Below, piece after piece: positions 1 to 9,171 of a stretch of DNA of 64,000 bases (positions within the stretch are counted from its first letter, which is position 1; the number at the start of each line of letters is the position of its first letter). The notes under the pieces were generated by a model. That model had not been told where the DNA came from, searched no databases, and saw only the letters and a program-made list of their open reading frames with translations. The DNA is from Cupriavidus sp. MP-37 (GTDB lineage: Bacteria > Pseudomonadota > Gammaproteobacteria > Burkholderiales > Burkholderiaceae): positions 2,356,001 to 2,420,000 of the forward strand of contig NZ_CP085345.1 of assembly GCF_020618415.1 (NCBI RefSeq). The letters run 5' to 3'. The position numbers and the translations under genes were made by a program.

Positions 1-18
1 TGCAGAGGAGACCTCACC

Positions 19-1677
19 GTGACCACCGCCCCCCGCGTCGACTACCAGACCGACCCCTCCCAATACAAGCACCTGAAGCTGGCATTCGACGGCCCAGTCG
101 CCACGCTGGCGGTGGATATCGACGAGAACGCCGGCCTGCGTCCCGGCTACAAGCTCAAGCTCAACAGCTACGACCTCGGCGTCGATATCGAGCTGAACGA
201 CGCGCTCAACCGTATCCGCTTCGAGCATCCGGAAGTGCGCACCGTGGTCATCACCAGCGGCAAGGACAAGGTGTTCTGCTCCGGCGCCAACATCTTCATG
301 CTCGGCGTCAGCAGCCATGCGTGGAAGGTCAACTTCTGCAAGTTCACCAACGAGACCCGCAACGGCATCGAGGATTCCTCGGCGCACAGCGGCCTGAAGT
401 TCCTCGCCGCGGTCAACGGCGCCTGCGCCGGCGGCGGCTATGAGCTGGCGCTGGCCTGCGACGAGATCCTGCTGGTCGACGACCGTTCGTCGGCCGTGAG
501 CCTGCCGGAAGTGCCGCTGCTGGGCGTGCTGCCTGGCACCGGCGGCCTGACCCGCGTCACCGACAAGCGCCATGTGCGCCATGACCTCGCCGATATTTTC
601 TGCACCACCACCGAAGGCGTGCGCGGCCAGCGCGCCAAGGACTGGCGCCTGGTCGACGATATCGCCAAGCCGGCGGTGTTTGCGCAGAAGGTGCGGGAAC
701 GCGCGCTGGCGCTGGCCGCGCAGAGCGACCGCCCGGCCGATGCGCAGGGTGTCGCGCTCGCGCCGATCGAGCGCGTGATCGAAGCGGATGCGCTGCGCTA
801 TACGCACGTCACGGTCGAGATCGACCGGGCCGGCCGCACCGCCACCTTTACGGTGAAGGCACCGACCGGCGCGCAGCCGCAGGACATCGACGCGATCGTG
901 CAGGCCGGCGCCGGCTGGTATCCGCTGCAGCTGGCGCGCGAGCTGGAAGACGCGATCCTGTCGATGCGCACCAATGAACTGGACATCGGCACCTGGCTGA
1001 TCAAGACCAGCGGCGACGCCGCCGCGGTGCTGGCCACCGATGCCACGCTGCTGGCGCACAAGCACCACTGGCTGGTGCGCGAAACCATCGGCCTGCTGCG
1101 CCGCACGCTAAGCCGTCTGGACGTGTCGTCGCGCAGCCTGTTCGCGCTGATCGAGCCGCAGTCGTGCTTTGCCGGCACCTTCCTGGAGCTGGCGCTGGCG
1201 TGCGACCGCAGTTACCACCTGGCGCTGCCCGACGACGAGGCGCGCGCGCCGAAGATCACCGTCGCCGACGTCAACTTCGGCCTGTACCCGATGGCCACCG
1301 GCCAGAGCCGCCTGGGCCGCCGCTTCTACGACGAGCAGCCCGCGCTCGATGCCGTGCGCGCCAGGGCAGGGCAGCCGCTCGATGCCGATGCCGCCCACGC
1401 ACTGGGCCTGGTCACCGCCAACCCCGACGACATCGACTGGGCCGACGAAGTGCGCATCGCGCTGGAAGAGCGCGTGGCGATGTCGCCCGACGCGCTCACC
1501 GGCATGGAAGCCAACCTGCGCTTCAACGGCCAGGAAAACATGTTCACCCGCATCTTCGGCCGCCTGACCGCATGGCAGAACTGGATCTTCCAGCGCCCCA
1601 ACGCGGTCGGCGACAAGGGTGCGCTCAAGGTCTACGGCAAGGGCGACAAGGCCGCCTTCGACTGGAACCGCGTCTGA
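19..1677 (+). CDS. boxC: BoxC, benzoyl-CoA-dihydrodiol lyase
   Basis: A 552-residue crotonase-superfamily protein matching BoxC, which opens the ring of 2,3-epoxy/dihydrodiol benzoyl-CoA by hydrolytic C-C cleavage in the aerobic benzoyl-CoA (box) pathway; cytoplasmic. Two crotonase-like halves are visible: an N-terminal one with FCSGANIFML and the GACAGGGYELALACDE oxyanion region (about residues 90-155) and a second with FAGTFLELALACDR (about residues 380-395). The length is usual for BoxC. The start is GTG, 8 bases after an AGAGGAG ribosome binding site at positions 4-10. boxB follows after 47 bases, so the two are probably co-transcribed. Any upstream partners (benzoate-CoA ligase, BoxR) lie outside the window. 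Identification is firm because BoxB and BoxA follow. Confidence 0.96.
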   Translation: MTTAPRVDYQTDPSQYKHLKLAFDGPVATLAVDIDENAGLRPGYKLKLNSYDLGVDIELNDALNRIRFEHPEVRTVVITSGKDKVFCSGANIFMLGVSSHAWKVNFCKFTNETRNGIEDSSAHSGLKFLAAVNGACAGGGYELALACDEILLVDDRSSAVSLPEVPLLGVLPGTGGLTRVTDKRHVRHDLADIFCTTTEGVRGQRAKDWRLVDDIAKPAVFAQKVRERALALAAQSDRPADAQGVALAPIERVIEADALRYTHVTVEIDRAGRTATFTVKAPTGAQPQDIDAIVQAGAGWYPLQLARELEDAILSMRTNELDIGTWLIKTSGDAAAVLATDATLLAHKHHWLVRETIGLLRRTLSRLDVSSRSLFALIEPQSCFAGTFLELALACDRSYHLALPDDEARAPKITVADVNFGLYPMATGQSRLGRRFYDEQPALDAVRARAGQPLDADAAHALGLVTANPDDIDWADEVRIALEERVAMSPDALTGMEANLRFNGQENMFTRIFGRLTAWQNWIFQRPNAVGDKGALKVYGKGDKAAFDWNRV

Positions 1678-1724
1678 CCTGCCCCCTGAACGCATACCGA
1701 ATCGCCCGCATAACGGAGACCACC

Positions 1725-3152
1725 ATGTCCGGCATCAACTACAGCGACAAGATCCCCAACAACGTCAACCTCAGCGAAGACCGCACCCTGCAGCGCGCGC
1801 TCGAGCAATGGCAGCCCAACTACCTGAGCTGGTGGCACGACATGGGCCCGGAAGGCTCGCACCAGCACGACATCTACCTGCGCACCGCGATCAGCGTCGA
1901 TCCGCAGGGCTGGGCCCACTTTGGCCACGTCAAGATGCCGGATTACCGCTGGGGCATCTTCCTGAACCCGGCCGAGGCCAACCGCAAGATCCACTTCGGC
2001 GACCACAAGGGCGAGGACGCGTGGCAGGACGTGCCCGGCGAATACCGCGCCAACCTGCGCCGCATCATCGTGACGCAGGGCGATACCGAGCCGGCGTCGG
2101 TCGAGCAGCAGCGCCACCTGGGCCTGACCGCGCCCAGCATGTACGACCTGCGCAACCTGTTCCAGGTGAATGTGGAAGAGGGCCGCCACCTGTGGGCCAT
2201 GGTCTACCTGCTGCACAAGTACTTCGGCCGCGACGGCCGCGAAGAGGGCGAGGCGCTGCTCGAGCGCCGCAGCGGCCAGCAGGACAATCCGCGCATCCTG
2301 CAGGCGTTCAACGAGCAGACGCCCGACTGGCTGTCGTTCTTCATGTTCACCTACTTCACCGACCGCGACGGCAAGTTCCAGCTGTGCGCGCTGGCCGAGA
2401 GCGCCTTCGACCCGCTCGCGCGCACGACAAAGTTCATGCTGACCGAGGAAGCGCACCATATGTTCGTCGGCGAGAGCGGCGTGTCGCGCGTGCTCCAGCG
2501 CACCTGCCAGGTGATGAACGAACTGAAGACCGACGATCCCGCAAAGCTGCGCGCCGCCGGCGTGATCGACCTGCCGACGCTGCAGCGCTACCTCAATTTC
2601 CACTACAGCGTGACCATCGACCTGTTCGGCGCCGACGAGTCCAGCAACGCCGCCACCTTCTACAGCACCGGCCTGAAGGGCCGCTACGAGGAAGGCAAGC
2701 GCATGGACGACCACGTGCTCAAGGGCCAGACCTACCGCGTGCTGCAGGCGCAGAACGGCCAGCTGACCGAGAAGGAAGTGCCGATGCTCAACGCGCTCAA
2801 CGAAGTGCTGCGCGACGACTACATCAAGGACAGCATGGCCGGCATCGAGCGCTGGAACAAGGTCATCGACAAGGCCGGCATCCCGTTCCGCCTGAAGGTG
2901 CCGCACAAGGCGTTCCACCGCAATATCGGCGCGCTCGCCGGCGTCAAGGTATCGCCCGACGGCCGCGTGATCTCCGATGCCGAATGGCGCGACTTCCGCG
3001 ACCAGTGGCTGCCCACCGACGGCGACCGCGCCTTCGTCGCCAGCCTGATGGGCCGCGTGGTCGAGCCCGGCAAGTTCGCCAACTGGATCGCGCCGCCGGT
3101 GATGGGCATCAACCGGCAGCCGGTGGATTTCGAGTACGTGCGGTTTAACTGA
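1725..3152 (+). CDS. boxB: BoxB, benzoyl-CoA 2,3-epoxidase oxygenase subunit
   Basis: A 475-residue diiron oxygenase component that with BoxA converts benzoyl-CoA to its 2,3-epoxide using O2 and NADPH-derived electrons. Two carboxylate/histidine metal motifs typical of class I diiron enzymes are visible: NVEEGRHLW (about residue 150) and TEEAHHMF (about residue 240). The length matches BoxB. The ATG start follows ACGGAG by 6 bases; an in-frame extension reaching back into boxC has no support. The gene order C-B-A and the short spacer after boxC indicate an operon, but about 200 bases holding two palindromes separate boxB from boxA. Confidence 0.96.
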   Translation: MSGINYSDKIPNNVNLSEDRTLQRALEQWQPNYLSWWHDMGPEGSHQHDIYLRTAISVDPQGWAHFGHVKMPDYRWGIFLNPAEANRKIHFGDHKGEDAWQDVPGEYRANLRRIIVTQGDTEPASVEQQRHLGLTAPSMYDLRNLFQVNVEEGRHLWAMVYLLHKYFGRDGREEGEALLERRSGQQDNPRILQAFNEQTPDWLSFFMFTYFTDRDGKFQLCALAESAFDPLARTTKFMLTEEAHHMFVGESGVSRVLQRTCQVMNELKTDDPAKLRAAGVIDLPTLQRYLNFHYSVTIDLFGADESSNAATFYSTGLKGRYEEGKRMDDHVLKGQTYRVLQAQNGQLTEKEVPMLNALNEVLRDDYIKDSMAGIERWNKVIDKAGIPFRLKVPHKAFHRNIGALAGVKVSPDGRVISDAEWRDFRDQWLPTDGDRAFVASLMGRVVEPGKFANWIAPPVMGINRQPVDFEYVRFN

Positions 3153-3184
3153 GGCGCAGGCTTTCCGCCCGCCGCGGGTTTGCT

Positions 3185-3291
3185 CCCCTCTCCCGCATGC
3201 GGGAGAGGGGCGGGGGTGAGGGCGGGAGCATCAACGAAGCGCCGGTGCCTAAACCACCCCTCACCCTGCCCTCTCCCCTGAGGGGAGAGGG
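3185..3291. repeat. Paired REP-like palindromes between boxB and boxA
   Basis: Two palindromes face each other in the 203-base boxB-boxA spacer. The first (3185-3210) is a perfect 26-base palindrome, CCCCTCTCCCGC-AT-GCGGGAGAGGGG; the second (3269-3291) is CCCTCTCCCC-TGA-GGGGAGAGGG. The first is followed by GGGGGTGAGGGC and the second is preceded by the complement CCCTCACCC-type arm, so the two units are inverted relative to each other, the layout of a bacterial interspersed mosaic (REP/BIME) element. The same arrangement recurs at 4666-4783, and a single unit at 41847-41872. Transcribed, each would form a strong hairpin that could attenuate boxA or stabilise the boxCB message. Confidence 0.85.
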
Positions 3292-3355
3292 GAACACCGA
3301 AGGCAGGGATGTAGGCCCTATGCCCTGGAAGCACCTGATTCATCCGGAGACCGCC

Positions 3356-4636
3356 ATGGACATGGCAGAGATTCAAGTCATCAAGCAGCACCTGATCGAT
3401 CCCGAGATCTGCATCCGCTGCAATACCTGCGAAGCCACCTGCCCGGTGGGTGCGATCACGCACGACTCGCGCAACTACGTGGTCGATGCCGACAAGTGCA
3501 ACCTGTGCATGGCCTGCATTGCCCCGTGTCCGACGGGGTCGATCGACAACTGGCGCGAGGTGCCGAAGCTGCGCGCCTATAGCATCGAGGAGCAGCTTGG
3601 CTGGGATGCGCTGCCGGATGAACTGTCGCCCGAACAGCTGGCAGACCTCGCGCCCGGCGCCGAGCTGCAGACCGCCGCGCCCGAAATGGCCGCCGCATCG
3701 CCGCTAGCCGGCACCAGCGAGGAAGCCTTCAACAGCGCCCGCTATGGCGCCACCGTGCCGCCGTGGTCCGCCGCGCATGCCTACACCAACCTCTATGGCG
3801 CCAGGTCCGCGCACAAGACCATCACCGCTACCGTGACCGGCAACGTGCGCGTGACCGAGGTTGGCCGCGAATACGACACGCACCACATCGTGCTGGACTT
3901 CGGCACGACGCCGTTCCCGGTGCTCGAAGGCCAGTCCATCGGCATCGTGCCGCCCGGCACCGACGCCGGCGGCCGCCCGCACCACGCGCGCCAGTACTCC
4001 ATCGCCAGCGCTCGCAACGGCGAGCGGCCGGGCTACAACAACCTGTCGCTGACAATCAAGCGCGTGCTGCAGGATCACGACGGTAATCCCGTGCGTGGCG
4101 TTGGCTCGAACTACATGTGCGACCTGAAGGTGGGCGACAAGGTGGAAGTCATCGGCCCGTTCGGCGCCAGCTTCCTGATGCCCAACCATCCGCGCTCGAA
4201 CATCGTGATGATCTGCACGGGCACCGGCAGCGCGCCGATGCGGGCGATGACGGAATGGCGCCGGCGGCTGCGCAAGGCCGGCAAGTTCGATGGCGGCAAG
4301 CTGATGCTGTTCTTCGGCGCGCGCAGCAAGGAAGAGCTGCCGTACTTCGGGCCGCTGCAGAACCTGCCGAAGGATTTCATCGACATCAACCTGGCGTTCT
4401 CGCGCACGCCGGGACAGCCCAAGCGCTATGTACAGGACCTGATGCGCGAGCGCGCGGCGGACCTGGCGGCGCTGCTGGCTTCACCGGATACGTACTTCTA
4501 TGTCTGCGGGTTGAAGAGCATGGAAGAGGGCGTGGTGCTGGCGCTGCGCGAAGTCGCGCAGCAGGCGGGGCTGAACTGGGAGACGGTGGCGGAGAGGTTG
4601 AGGGGGGAGGGGAGGCTGCATCTGGAGACGTATTGA
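3356..4636 (+). CDS. boxA: BoxA, benzoyl-CoA 2,3-epoxidase reductase subunit
   Basis: A 426-residue flavin/iron-sulfur reductase that passes electrons from NADPH to BoxB. The N-terminus holds two 4Fe-4S ferredoxin motifs: C19-x2-C22-x2-C25-x3-C29-P and C48-x2-C51-x2-C54-x3-C58-P. A variable linker leads to a ferredoxin-NADP reductase module with the FAD motif RQYSIAS and the nucleotide motif [12 protein letters not shown], ending in ETY as many FNR proteins do. The start chosen is ATG 3356, 5 bases after GGAGA at 3346-3350; a 53-residue in-frame extension would translate the REP palindromes and is rejected. It completes the box set with boxC and boxB, but paired palindromes on both sides leave it more isolated than in a tight operon. 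Confidence 0.96.
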   Translation: MDMAEIQVIKQHLIDPEICIRCNTCEATCPVGAITHDSRNYVVDADKCNLCMACIAPCPTGSIDNWREVPKLRAYSIEEQLGWDALPDELSPEQLADLAPGAELQTAAPEMAAASPLAGTSEEAFNSARYGATVPPWSAAHAYTNLYGARSAHKTITATVTGNVRVTEVGREYDTHHIVLDFGTTPFPVLEGQSIGIVPPGTDAGGRPHHARQYSIASARNGERPGYNNLSLTIKRVLQDHDGNPVRGVGSNYMCDLKVGDKVEVIGPFGASFLMPNHPRSNIVMICTGTGSAPMRAMTEWRRRLRKAGKFDGGKLMLFFGARSKEELPYFGPLQNLPKDFIDINLAFSRTPGQPKRYVQDLMRERAADLAALLASPDTYFYVCGLKSMEEGVVLALREVAQQAGLNWETVAERLRGEGRLHLETY

Positions 4637-4665
4637 CGCTGTCCCCGGCTCACCGCTTGTGTGCT

Positions 4666-4783
4666 CCCCTCTCCCGCTTGCGGGAGAGGGGCAGGGGGTG
4701 AGGGCGGGCGCTGGCATACCGCAGGCCCTGCTTCGTAGAGACTCCGGCCCTCACCCCAACCCTCTCCCGCAAGCGGGAGAGGG
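4666..4783. repeat. Paired REP-like palindromes downstream of boxA
   Basis: A second inverted pair of the same element. Unit one, 4666-4691, is CCCCTCTCCCGC-TT-GCGGGAGAGGGG; unit two, 4760-4783, is CCCTCTCCCGC-AA-GCGGGAGAGGG. Unit one is followed by GGGGGTGAGGGCGGG and unit two is preceded by GGCCCTCACCCC, so they face one another as at 3185-3291. The element lies between convergent boxA and the FusA2-like gene and may act as a bidirectional terminator or message stabiliser. It is not coding. Confidence 0.85.
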
Positions 4784-4823
4784 AGTACACCATCGCGTGC
4801 GAGATGTCCTCGGCGCCATGCCC

Positions 4824-6887
4824 TCAATCCGTATCCACCTGCGCCTTGTGCCGCGCCGCCATCTTCTCCTGCTGCGCCGGGGGCACGTTGTCGTAGTGGC
4901 TGAACTGGATGGTGTAGCTGCCGTGGCCGCCGGTGATGCTGTTCAGCCGCGACTGGTAGTCGTTCAGCTCCGACAGCGGTACCTGCCCGGCGACGATCAC
5001 CGTGTTGCCGGCCGCGGTGCGCGTGCCATGGACCTGGCCGCGCTTGGTCGACAGGTCGCCGATGATGTCGCCCATGGCGCTGCCCGGCGCCGTGACCTCG
5101 ATATCGACGATCGGTTCGAGCACGCTGGGCCGGGCCTTCAGCACGGCATCGATAAACGCCTTGCGTCCCGCCGTGGCGAACGCGACTTCCTTGGAATCGA
5201 CCGGGTGGCTCTTGCCGTCGTACACGGTCACGCGCACGTCCTGCATCGGGAACCCCGCCAGCGGGCCGCTGTCCAGCGCCTGGCGGATGCCTTTCTCGAC
5301 CGCCGGAATGAACTGGCCGGGAATCGCACCGCCCTTGACCGCATCGACGAAGTCGAAGCCCGCGCCGCGCGCCAGCGGCTCGATGCGCAGCATCACCTCG
5401 CCGAACTGTCCGGCGCCGCCGGTCTGCTTCTTGTGCCGGTGATGGCCTTCTGCCTTCGCCCCGATGGTTTCGCGGTAGGCGATCTTGGGCGGGCGCGTCG
5501 CCACTTCCAGCTTGTACTGCTCGGTCAGCCGCTCCAGCGCGCAGCGCAGGTGGAACTCGCCCAGGCCGAACACCACGGTCTCGTTGGTGCCGGCCGGGTG
5601 CTCGACGCGCAGGCACGGGTCTTCGGCGCTGAGCTTGTGCAGCACCTCCGCCAGGCGCTGCTCGTTGCCGCGCCGCGCCGGCTCGATCGCCAGTCCATAG
5701 ATGGGAGTGGGGAATTCCAGCGGCGTCAGGTGGATGTTGCCGTCCTCGGTGGCGTCGTGCAGCACCGCGTCGAAGCCCAGTTCATCCACCTTGGCCACCG
5801 CGCAGATATCGCCCGGGCCGGCGCGCGGTACTTCCTGGGTCTCCTTGCCCTGCAGCCGCAGCAGGTGCGCCACCTTGAACGGCTGGCGCCCTTCGCCGAT
5901 ATAGAGCTGGCTGTCGCGCGTGACTGTGCCCTGGTGGATGCGGAATATCGCCAGCTTGCCGACATAGGGATCGATTACCACCTTGAACACATGGGCCAGC
6001 ACATGCTTGTCCGGGACCGGTTCGGCGCGCACCGCCTGGCGCTGCTCCTTGCCCTCGGCGTCCGCGCCGGTGGAGCGGTAGAACAGCGGCGGGTTGCCTT
6101 CGGTGGGGTTGGGCAGCAGCCGCACGAACACGTCCAGCAAGGCTTCGATGCCGGCGCCGGTGACGGCCGAGGTAAAGCAGATCGGCACCAGGTGGCCTTC
6201 GCGCAGCGCGCGCTCGAACGGCGCGTGCAGTTGTTCGGGGGTGATCGCCTCGCCTTGCTCCAGGTACAGCTCCATCAGCTCGGGGTCGATCTCGATCACC
6301 TGGTCGATCAGCGCGTCGTGCGCGGACGCCACCGATAAAAAATCCGACTCGCCGGCCGGATTGAAGAAGCAGTCGACCACCTTGCCGCCGTGGTCGGCCG
6401 GCAGGTTGATGGGCAGGCATTCCTTGCCGAAGGCCTCCTGGATTTCCGTCAGCAGCGCGGGCAGGTCGACCTTCTCGCCGTCGATGCCGTTGATGATGAT
6501 CATCCGGCACAACTGGCGCGCCTGCGCCCAGGCCATCGCCCGGCGCGTGGTCATTTCGATGCCGGTCTGCGCATTGATGACGATGGCCGCGGTTTCCACC
6601 GCGGCCAGCGCGCTGATGGCGTGCCCGGAGAAATCCGGGTAGCCGGGGGTGTCGATCAGGTAGATGCGGGTGTCGCGGTAGTGCAGGTGGGCGACCGCGG
6701 CGCTGAGCGAGCGCTTGTACTTGCGCTCCAGCGGATCGTTGTCGCACACGGTGGATCCGCGCTCGATGCTGCCCGGCGTGTGCACCGCACCGCCCTTGTG
6801 CAGCAGCGCCTCGGCGAGCGAGGTCTTGCCGCTGCCTGCGTGCCCAAGCAGGGCGACAGTGCGGATGGCATCGGGACTCTCGTGCAT
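4824..6887 (-). CDS. Elongation factor G-like GTPase (FusA2 type)
   Basis: A 687-residue translational GTPase with EF-G domain order: P-loop GHAGSGKT at 15-22, switch I ERGSTV at 42-47, switch II DTPGYPDF at 79-86, then EF-G domains II-V (for example GHHRHKKQTGGAGQFGEV in the domain IV region). Two family-defining positions differ from canonical FusA: the His that follows DTPG is Tyr83, and the NKxD guanine motif reads NGID (133-136). DTPGY is seen in the EF-G2/EF-G-like subfamily of uncertain function, so this is not the essential translocase. The likely start is ATG 6887, preceded by GAGGG; a TTG 24 bases upstream is less convincing. The gene converges on boxA and is transcribed alone. Confidence 0.9.
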   Translation of the reverse strand: MHESPDAIRTVALLGHAGSGKTSLAEALLHKGGAVHTPGSIERGSTVCDNDPLERKYKRSLSAAVAHLHYRDTRIYLIDTPGYPDFSGHAISALAAVETAAIVINAQTGIEMTTRRAMAWAQARQLCRMIIINGIDGEKVDLPALLTEIQEAFGKECLPINLPADHGGKVVDCFFNPAGESDFLSVASAHDALIDQVIEIDPELMELYLEQGEAITPEQLHAPFERALREGHLVPICFTSAVTGAGIEALLDVFVRLLPNPTEGNPPLFYRSTGADAEGKEQRQAVRAEPVPDKHVLAHVFKVVIDPYVGKLAIFRIHQGTVTRDSQLYIGEGRQPFKVAHLLRLQGKETQEVPRAGPGDICAVAKVDELGFDAVLHDATEDGNIHLTPLEFPTPIYGLAIEPARRGNEQRLAEVLHKLSAEDPCLRVEHPAGTNETVVFGLGEFHLRCALERLTEQYKLEVATRPPKIAYRETIGAKAEGHHRHKKQTGGAGQFGEVMLRIEPLARGAGFDFVDAVKGGAIPGQFIPAVEKGIRQALDSGPLAGFPMQDVRVTVYDGKSHPVDSKEVAFATAGRKAFIDAVLKARPSVLEPIVDIEVTAPGSAMGDIIGDLSTKRGQVHGTRTAAGNTVIVAGQVPLSELNDYQSRLNSITGGHGSYTIQFSHYDNVPPAQQEKMAARHKAQVDTD

Positions 6888-7084
6888 GGTGGCCCTCGGT
6901 TCGTCCGGCAATGACTCTCAGGGCATTATTGGCGAAATTCGGCGGAAGCGACATATGCGCGTGCCGATAGCGTGCAATGGCTGACGCAACGGCCCCTGCA
7001 AGTGGTGAGGCCGGCGCTCCGCCGGCCTACTGTGGAGACACGTCCGGCTTGACTGCAGTGCAGCAAACCGTGCGCGGCGCGGCG

Positions 7085-7981
7085 TCAGGCTCCGCCGCGC
7101 GCGCCGGCGTGGTCGGTCGATACCGCCAGCGCGTGCCACGCGGCCAGCTCGCTCTCCACCTTGCGGTGCTTGTCGGCGATGCGGGCGACCGTGTCGGAAC
7201 CCAGCGGCAGCCGCACCGGCGGCGTGTCGCTGTCGGCAAGCGCAAGCAGGGCCGCGGCCAGCCGGGCTGGGTCGCCGGGCTGCTGGTGGTTGGCCGAGGC
7301 CATGTGCGTGCGCATCGCGCCCACCGTCTCCGCGTATTCACTGATCTCCGTGCCGACGCGCACCAGCGAGCTGGCATCGAGGAAATCGGTGCGGAAGAAG
7401 CCCGGCTCGACCACCGTGGCATGGATCCCCAGCGGTGCCAGCTCGGCCGACAGCGCTTCGGTCAGTCCCTCGACCGCGAACTTGGTGGCGCCGTAGACGC
7501 CCCAGCCCGGATACGCCGCATAGCCGCCGATCGACGAGATATTGATGATATGGCCGCTGCGCTGGCGTCGCATCTGCGGCAGCACCGCGCGCGTCACCGC
7601 CAGCACGCCGAACACATTGGTGGCGAACTGCTGCTCGACTTCCCTGGCCGAGGCCTCTTCCACCGCGCCCAGCAGGCCGTAGCCCGCGTTGTTGACCAGC
7701 ACGTCGATGCGGCCGAAGCGCGCTACCGCGGCCTCGGCTGCGGCGACCGCCTGGGCTTCGCTGGTGACGTCCAGCGCCACGGCGAGCAGATTTTCATGCT
7801 CGCCCACGGCGCCGGTCACGGCCTGCGGGTTGCGCGCCGTAGCGACGACCCGGTCGCCGCGGGCCAGCGCGGCGCGGGTCAGCTCGAGGCCGAAGCCGCG
7901 CGAGGCGCCGGTGATGAACCAGACCTTGACGCTGGCTCTGGAGGGGTTGGCGGGGATGGCTTGGGCTTGGATAGCGGACAT
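7085..7981 (-). CDS. Short-chain dehydrogenase/reductase
   Basis: A 298-residue classical SDR. It shows the dinucleotide motif TGASRGFG near the N-terminus, NNAG (VLVNNAGYG), the catalytic Ser in NISSIGG and the YxxxK pair in YGATKFAVEG, followed by PGFFRTDF. NADP(H) is the probable cofactor because of the basic residue after TGAS. The ATG at 7981 has an excellent AAGGAGA ribosome site, so the eight-residue upstream extension is dropped. It is divergent from a LysR regulator 192 bases away, with a dyad operator between them, which suggests direct control. The substrate is unknown. Confidence 0.88.
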   Translation of the reverse strand: MSAIQAQAIPANPSRASVKVWFITGASRGFGLELTRAALARGDRVVATARNPQAVTGAVGEHENLLAVALDVTSEAQAVAAAEAAVARFGRIDVLVNNAGYGLLGAVEEASAREVEQQFATNVFGVLAVTRAVLPQMRRQRSGHIINISSIGGYAAYPGWGVYGATKFAVEGLTEALSAELAPLGIHATVVEPGFFRTDFLDASSLVRVGTEISEYAETVGAMRTHMASANHQQPGDPARLAAALLALADSDTPPVRLPLGSDTVARIADKHRKVESELAAWHALAVSTDHAGARGGA

Positions 7982-8137
7982 GGTGAATCTCCTTTGCGGA
8001 TGCATGGTGTTGGACTGCGATCTCGGATGGCGGGGGCCACGGAGACAAATTTAGGCGTGCGGAGACCGCAACACTAGCCGCCACAATGGCGTTTTAATAG
8101 CAACTGTGAGTTGCCAATGACCACGGGTCTGCCTCGA

Positions 8138-8152
8138 TTGAGCAAACCTCAA
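8138..8152. promoter_or_regulatory. Dyad TTGAG-N5-CTCAA in SDR/LysR divergent promoter
   Basis: A perfect inverted repeat, TTGAG-CAAAC-CTCAA, lies just upstream of the LysR start and in the space shared with the divergent SDR. LysR-family sites are commonly interrupted dyads of this size. The wider 23-base context (8135-8157) matches an element at 28095-28117 in 19 of 23 positions. Confidence 0.6.
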
Positions 8153-8173
8153 CCGTATGGCAGACTCGCCGGC

Positions 8174-9070
8174 ATGGACAAACTGCCCCCACTGAACGCG
8201 TTGCGCGCCTTCGAGGCGGCGGCGCGGCATCTCAGCATCACCGTCGCGGCCGAAGAGCTGCACGTCACGCCTGGCGCCGTCAGCCGGCAGATCCGCGCGC
8301 TCGAACAGGGACTGGGCGTGCAGTTGCTGCATCGCGGCCACCGGCAGATCTCGCTGACCCGCACCGGCGAGGACTACTACCGCGCCGTGACCCGGGCCAT
8401 GGACGATCTGCGCGAAGCCACGCGCCGCCTGAGCAAGCGCGCCCGGCGCAGGCAGCTCAAGGTGCGCGCCTATACCACTTTTGCCATGCGCTGGCTGATC
8501 CCGCGCCTGTCGAGCTTCCATGCCGCCAATCCCGGCATCGAGGTGCTGCTGACGGCCTCGCTCGATCCGGTCGACTTCCGCAGGGAAGATATCGATGGCG
8601 CCATCCGGCTGGGCGACGGCAAGTGGCACGGCGTCAACGCCTTCCGGCTGGTGTCGAACATCCTGTTGCCGGTGTGCAGCCCGGCGCTGCTGGACGCGGG
8701 GCCGAAGGTGAAGCGGGCCGCCGACCTGCAGCACCAGACCTTGCTGCATTCGATCGCGCGACCTGATGACTGGAGCCACTGGCTCAAGGCCGCGCGCGCC
8801 GACAAGGCGGTCGACGCGCGCAGCGGCATGACTTTCCAGAGCTCGGCCATGGCCTATGCGGCGGCGGTCGAAGGCCAGGGTTTCGCGATGGCGCAGCGCT
8901 TCCTGGTGGCGGCCGACCTCGATGCGGGCCGGCTGGTGGCGCCGTTCCGCCAGACCGTCGACATGGGCGATTTCACCTACTACCTGCTGACGCCGGCGGA
9001 GCGCAAGGAAAGCCCCAGCATGGCGGTGTTCCGGCAGTGGCTGCTGGCGCAGTTCGAAGCGCAGGGTTGA
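8174..9070 (+). CDS. LysR-family transcriptional regulator (GcvA-like)
   Basis: A 298-residue LysR regulator. The N-terminal winged helix is clear (PPLNALRAFEAAARH through LHVTPGAVSRQIRALE, about residues 5-60), followed by a periplasmic-binding-protein-like effector domain. The LPPLNALRAFEAAARH opening and HxTxxAVSxQ pattern are those of the GcvA/AmpR-like subgroup. Start ATG 8174 fits the family; a 21-residue extension upstream would run through the dyad operator. It is divergent from the SDR gene and likely regulates it and itself. Its stop codon falls inside a 13-base tandem repeat (see 9055-9100). Confidence 0.9.
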   Translation: MDKLPPLNALRAFEAAARHLSITVAAEELHVTPGAVSRQIRALEQGLGVQLLHRGHRQISLTRTGEDYYRAVTRAMDDLREATRRLSKRARRRQLKVRAYTTFAMRWLIPRLSSFHAANPGIEVLLTASLDPVDFRREDIDGAIRLGDGKWHGVNAFRLVSNILLPVCSPALLDAGPKVKRAADLQHQTLLHSIARPDDWSHWLKAARADKAVDARSGMTFQSSAMAYAAAVEGQGFAMAQRFLVAADLDAGRLVAPFRQTVDMGDFTYYLLTPAERKESPSMAVFRQWLLAQFEAQG

Positions 9071-9100
9071 AGCGCAGGGTCGAAGCGCAGGGTCGAAGCG
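9055..9100 (+). repeat. 13-bp tandem repeat across the LysR stop codon
   Basis: The unit CGAAGCGCAGGGT occurs at 9055-9067, with one change (first C to T) at 9068-9080, again exactly at 9081-9093, and partly at 9094-9100. The C-to-T change in the second copy creates the TGA that ends the upstream LysR gene. Confidence 0.85.
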
Positions 9101-9171
9101 GCACAGGCTTACGCGGTCGCGCCACCGGCAAGCTGGCACTCCGGCGGACACATTTGCCACGGCAGCCCGGT

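Noticed and set aside
3197..3355. 53-codon N-terminal extension of BoxA
   Set aside because: It would translate both REP palindromes; the ATG at 3356 has a proper ribosome site and the family length.
3185..4783. Repeated palindromes as a CRISPR array
   Set aside because: The units are inverted pairs with gene-sized and unequal gaps, no direct repeats with regular spacers and no cas genes.
4659..6338. 559-codon plus-strand frame opposite the EF-G-like gene
   Set aside because: Starts inside the REP pair and has no recognisable domain; EF-G motifs lie on the minus strand.
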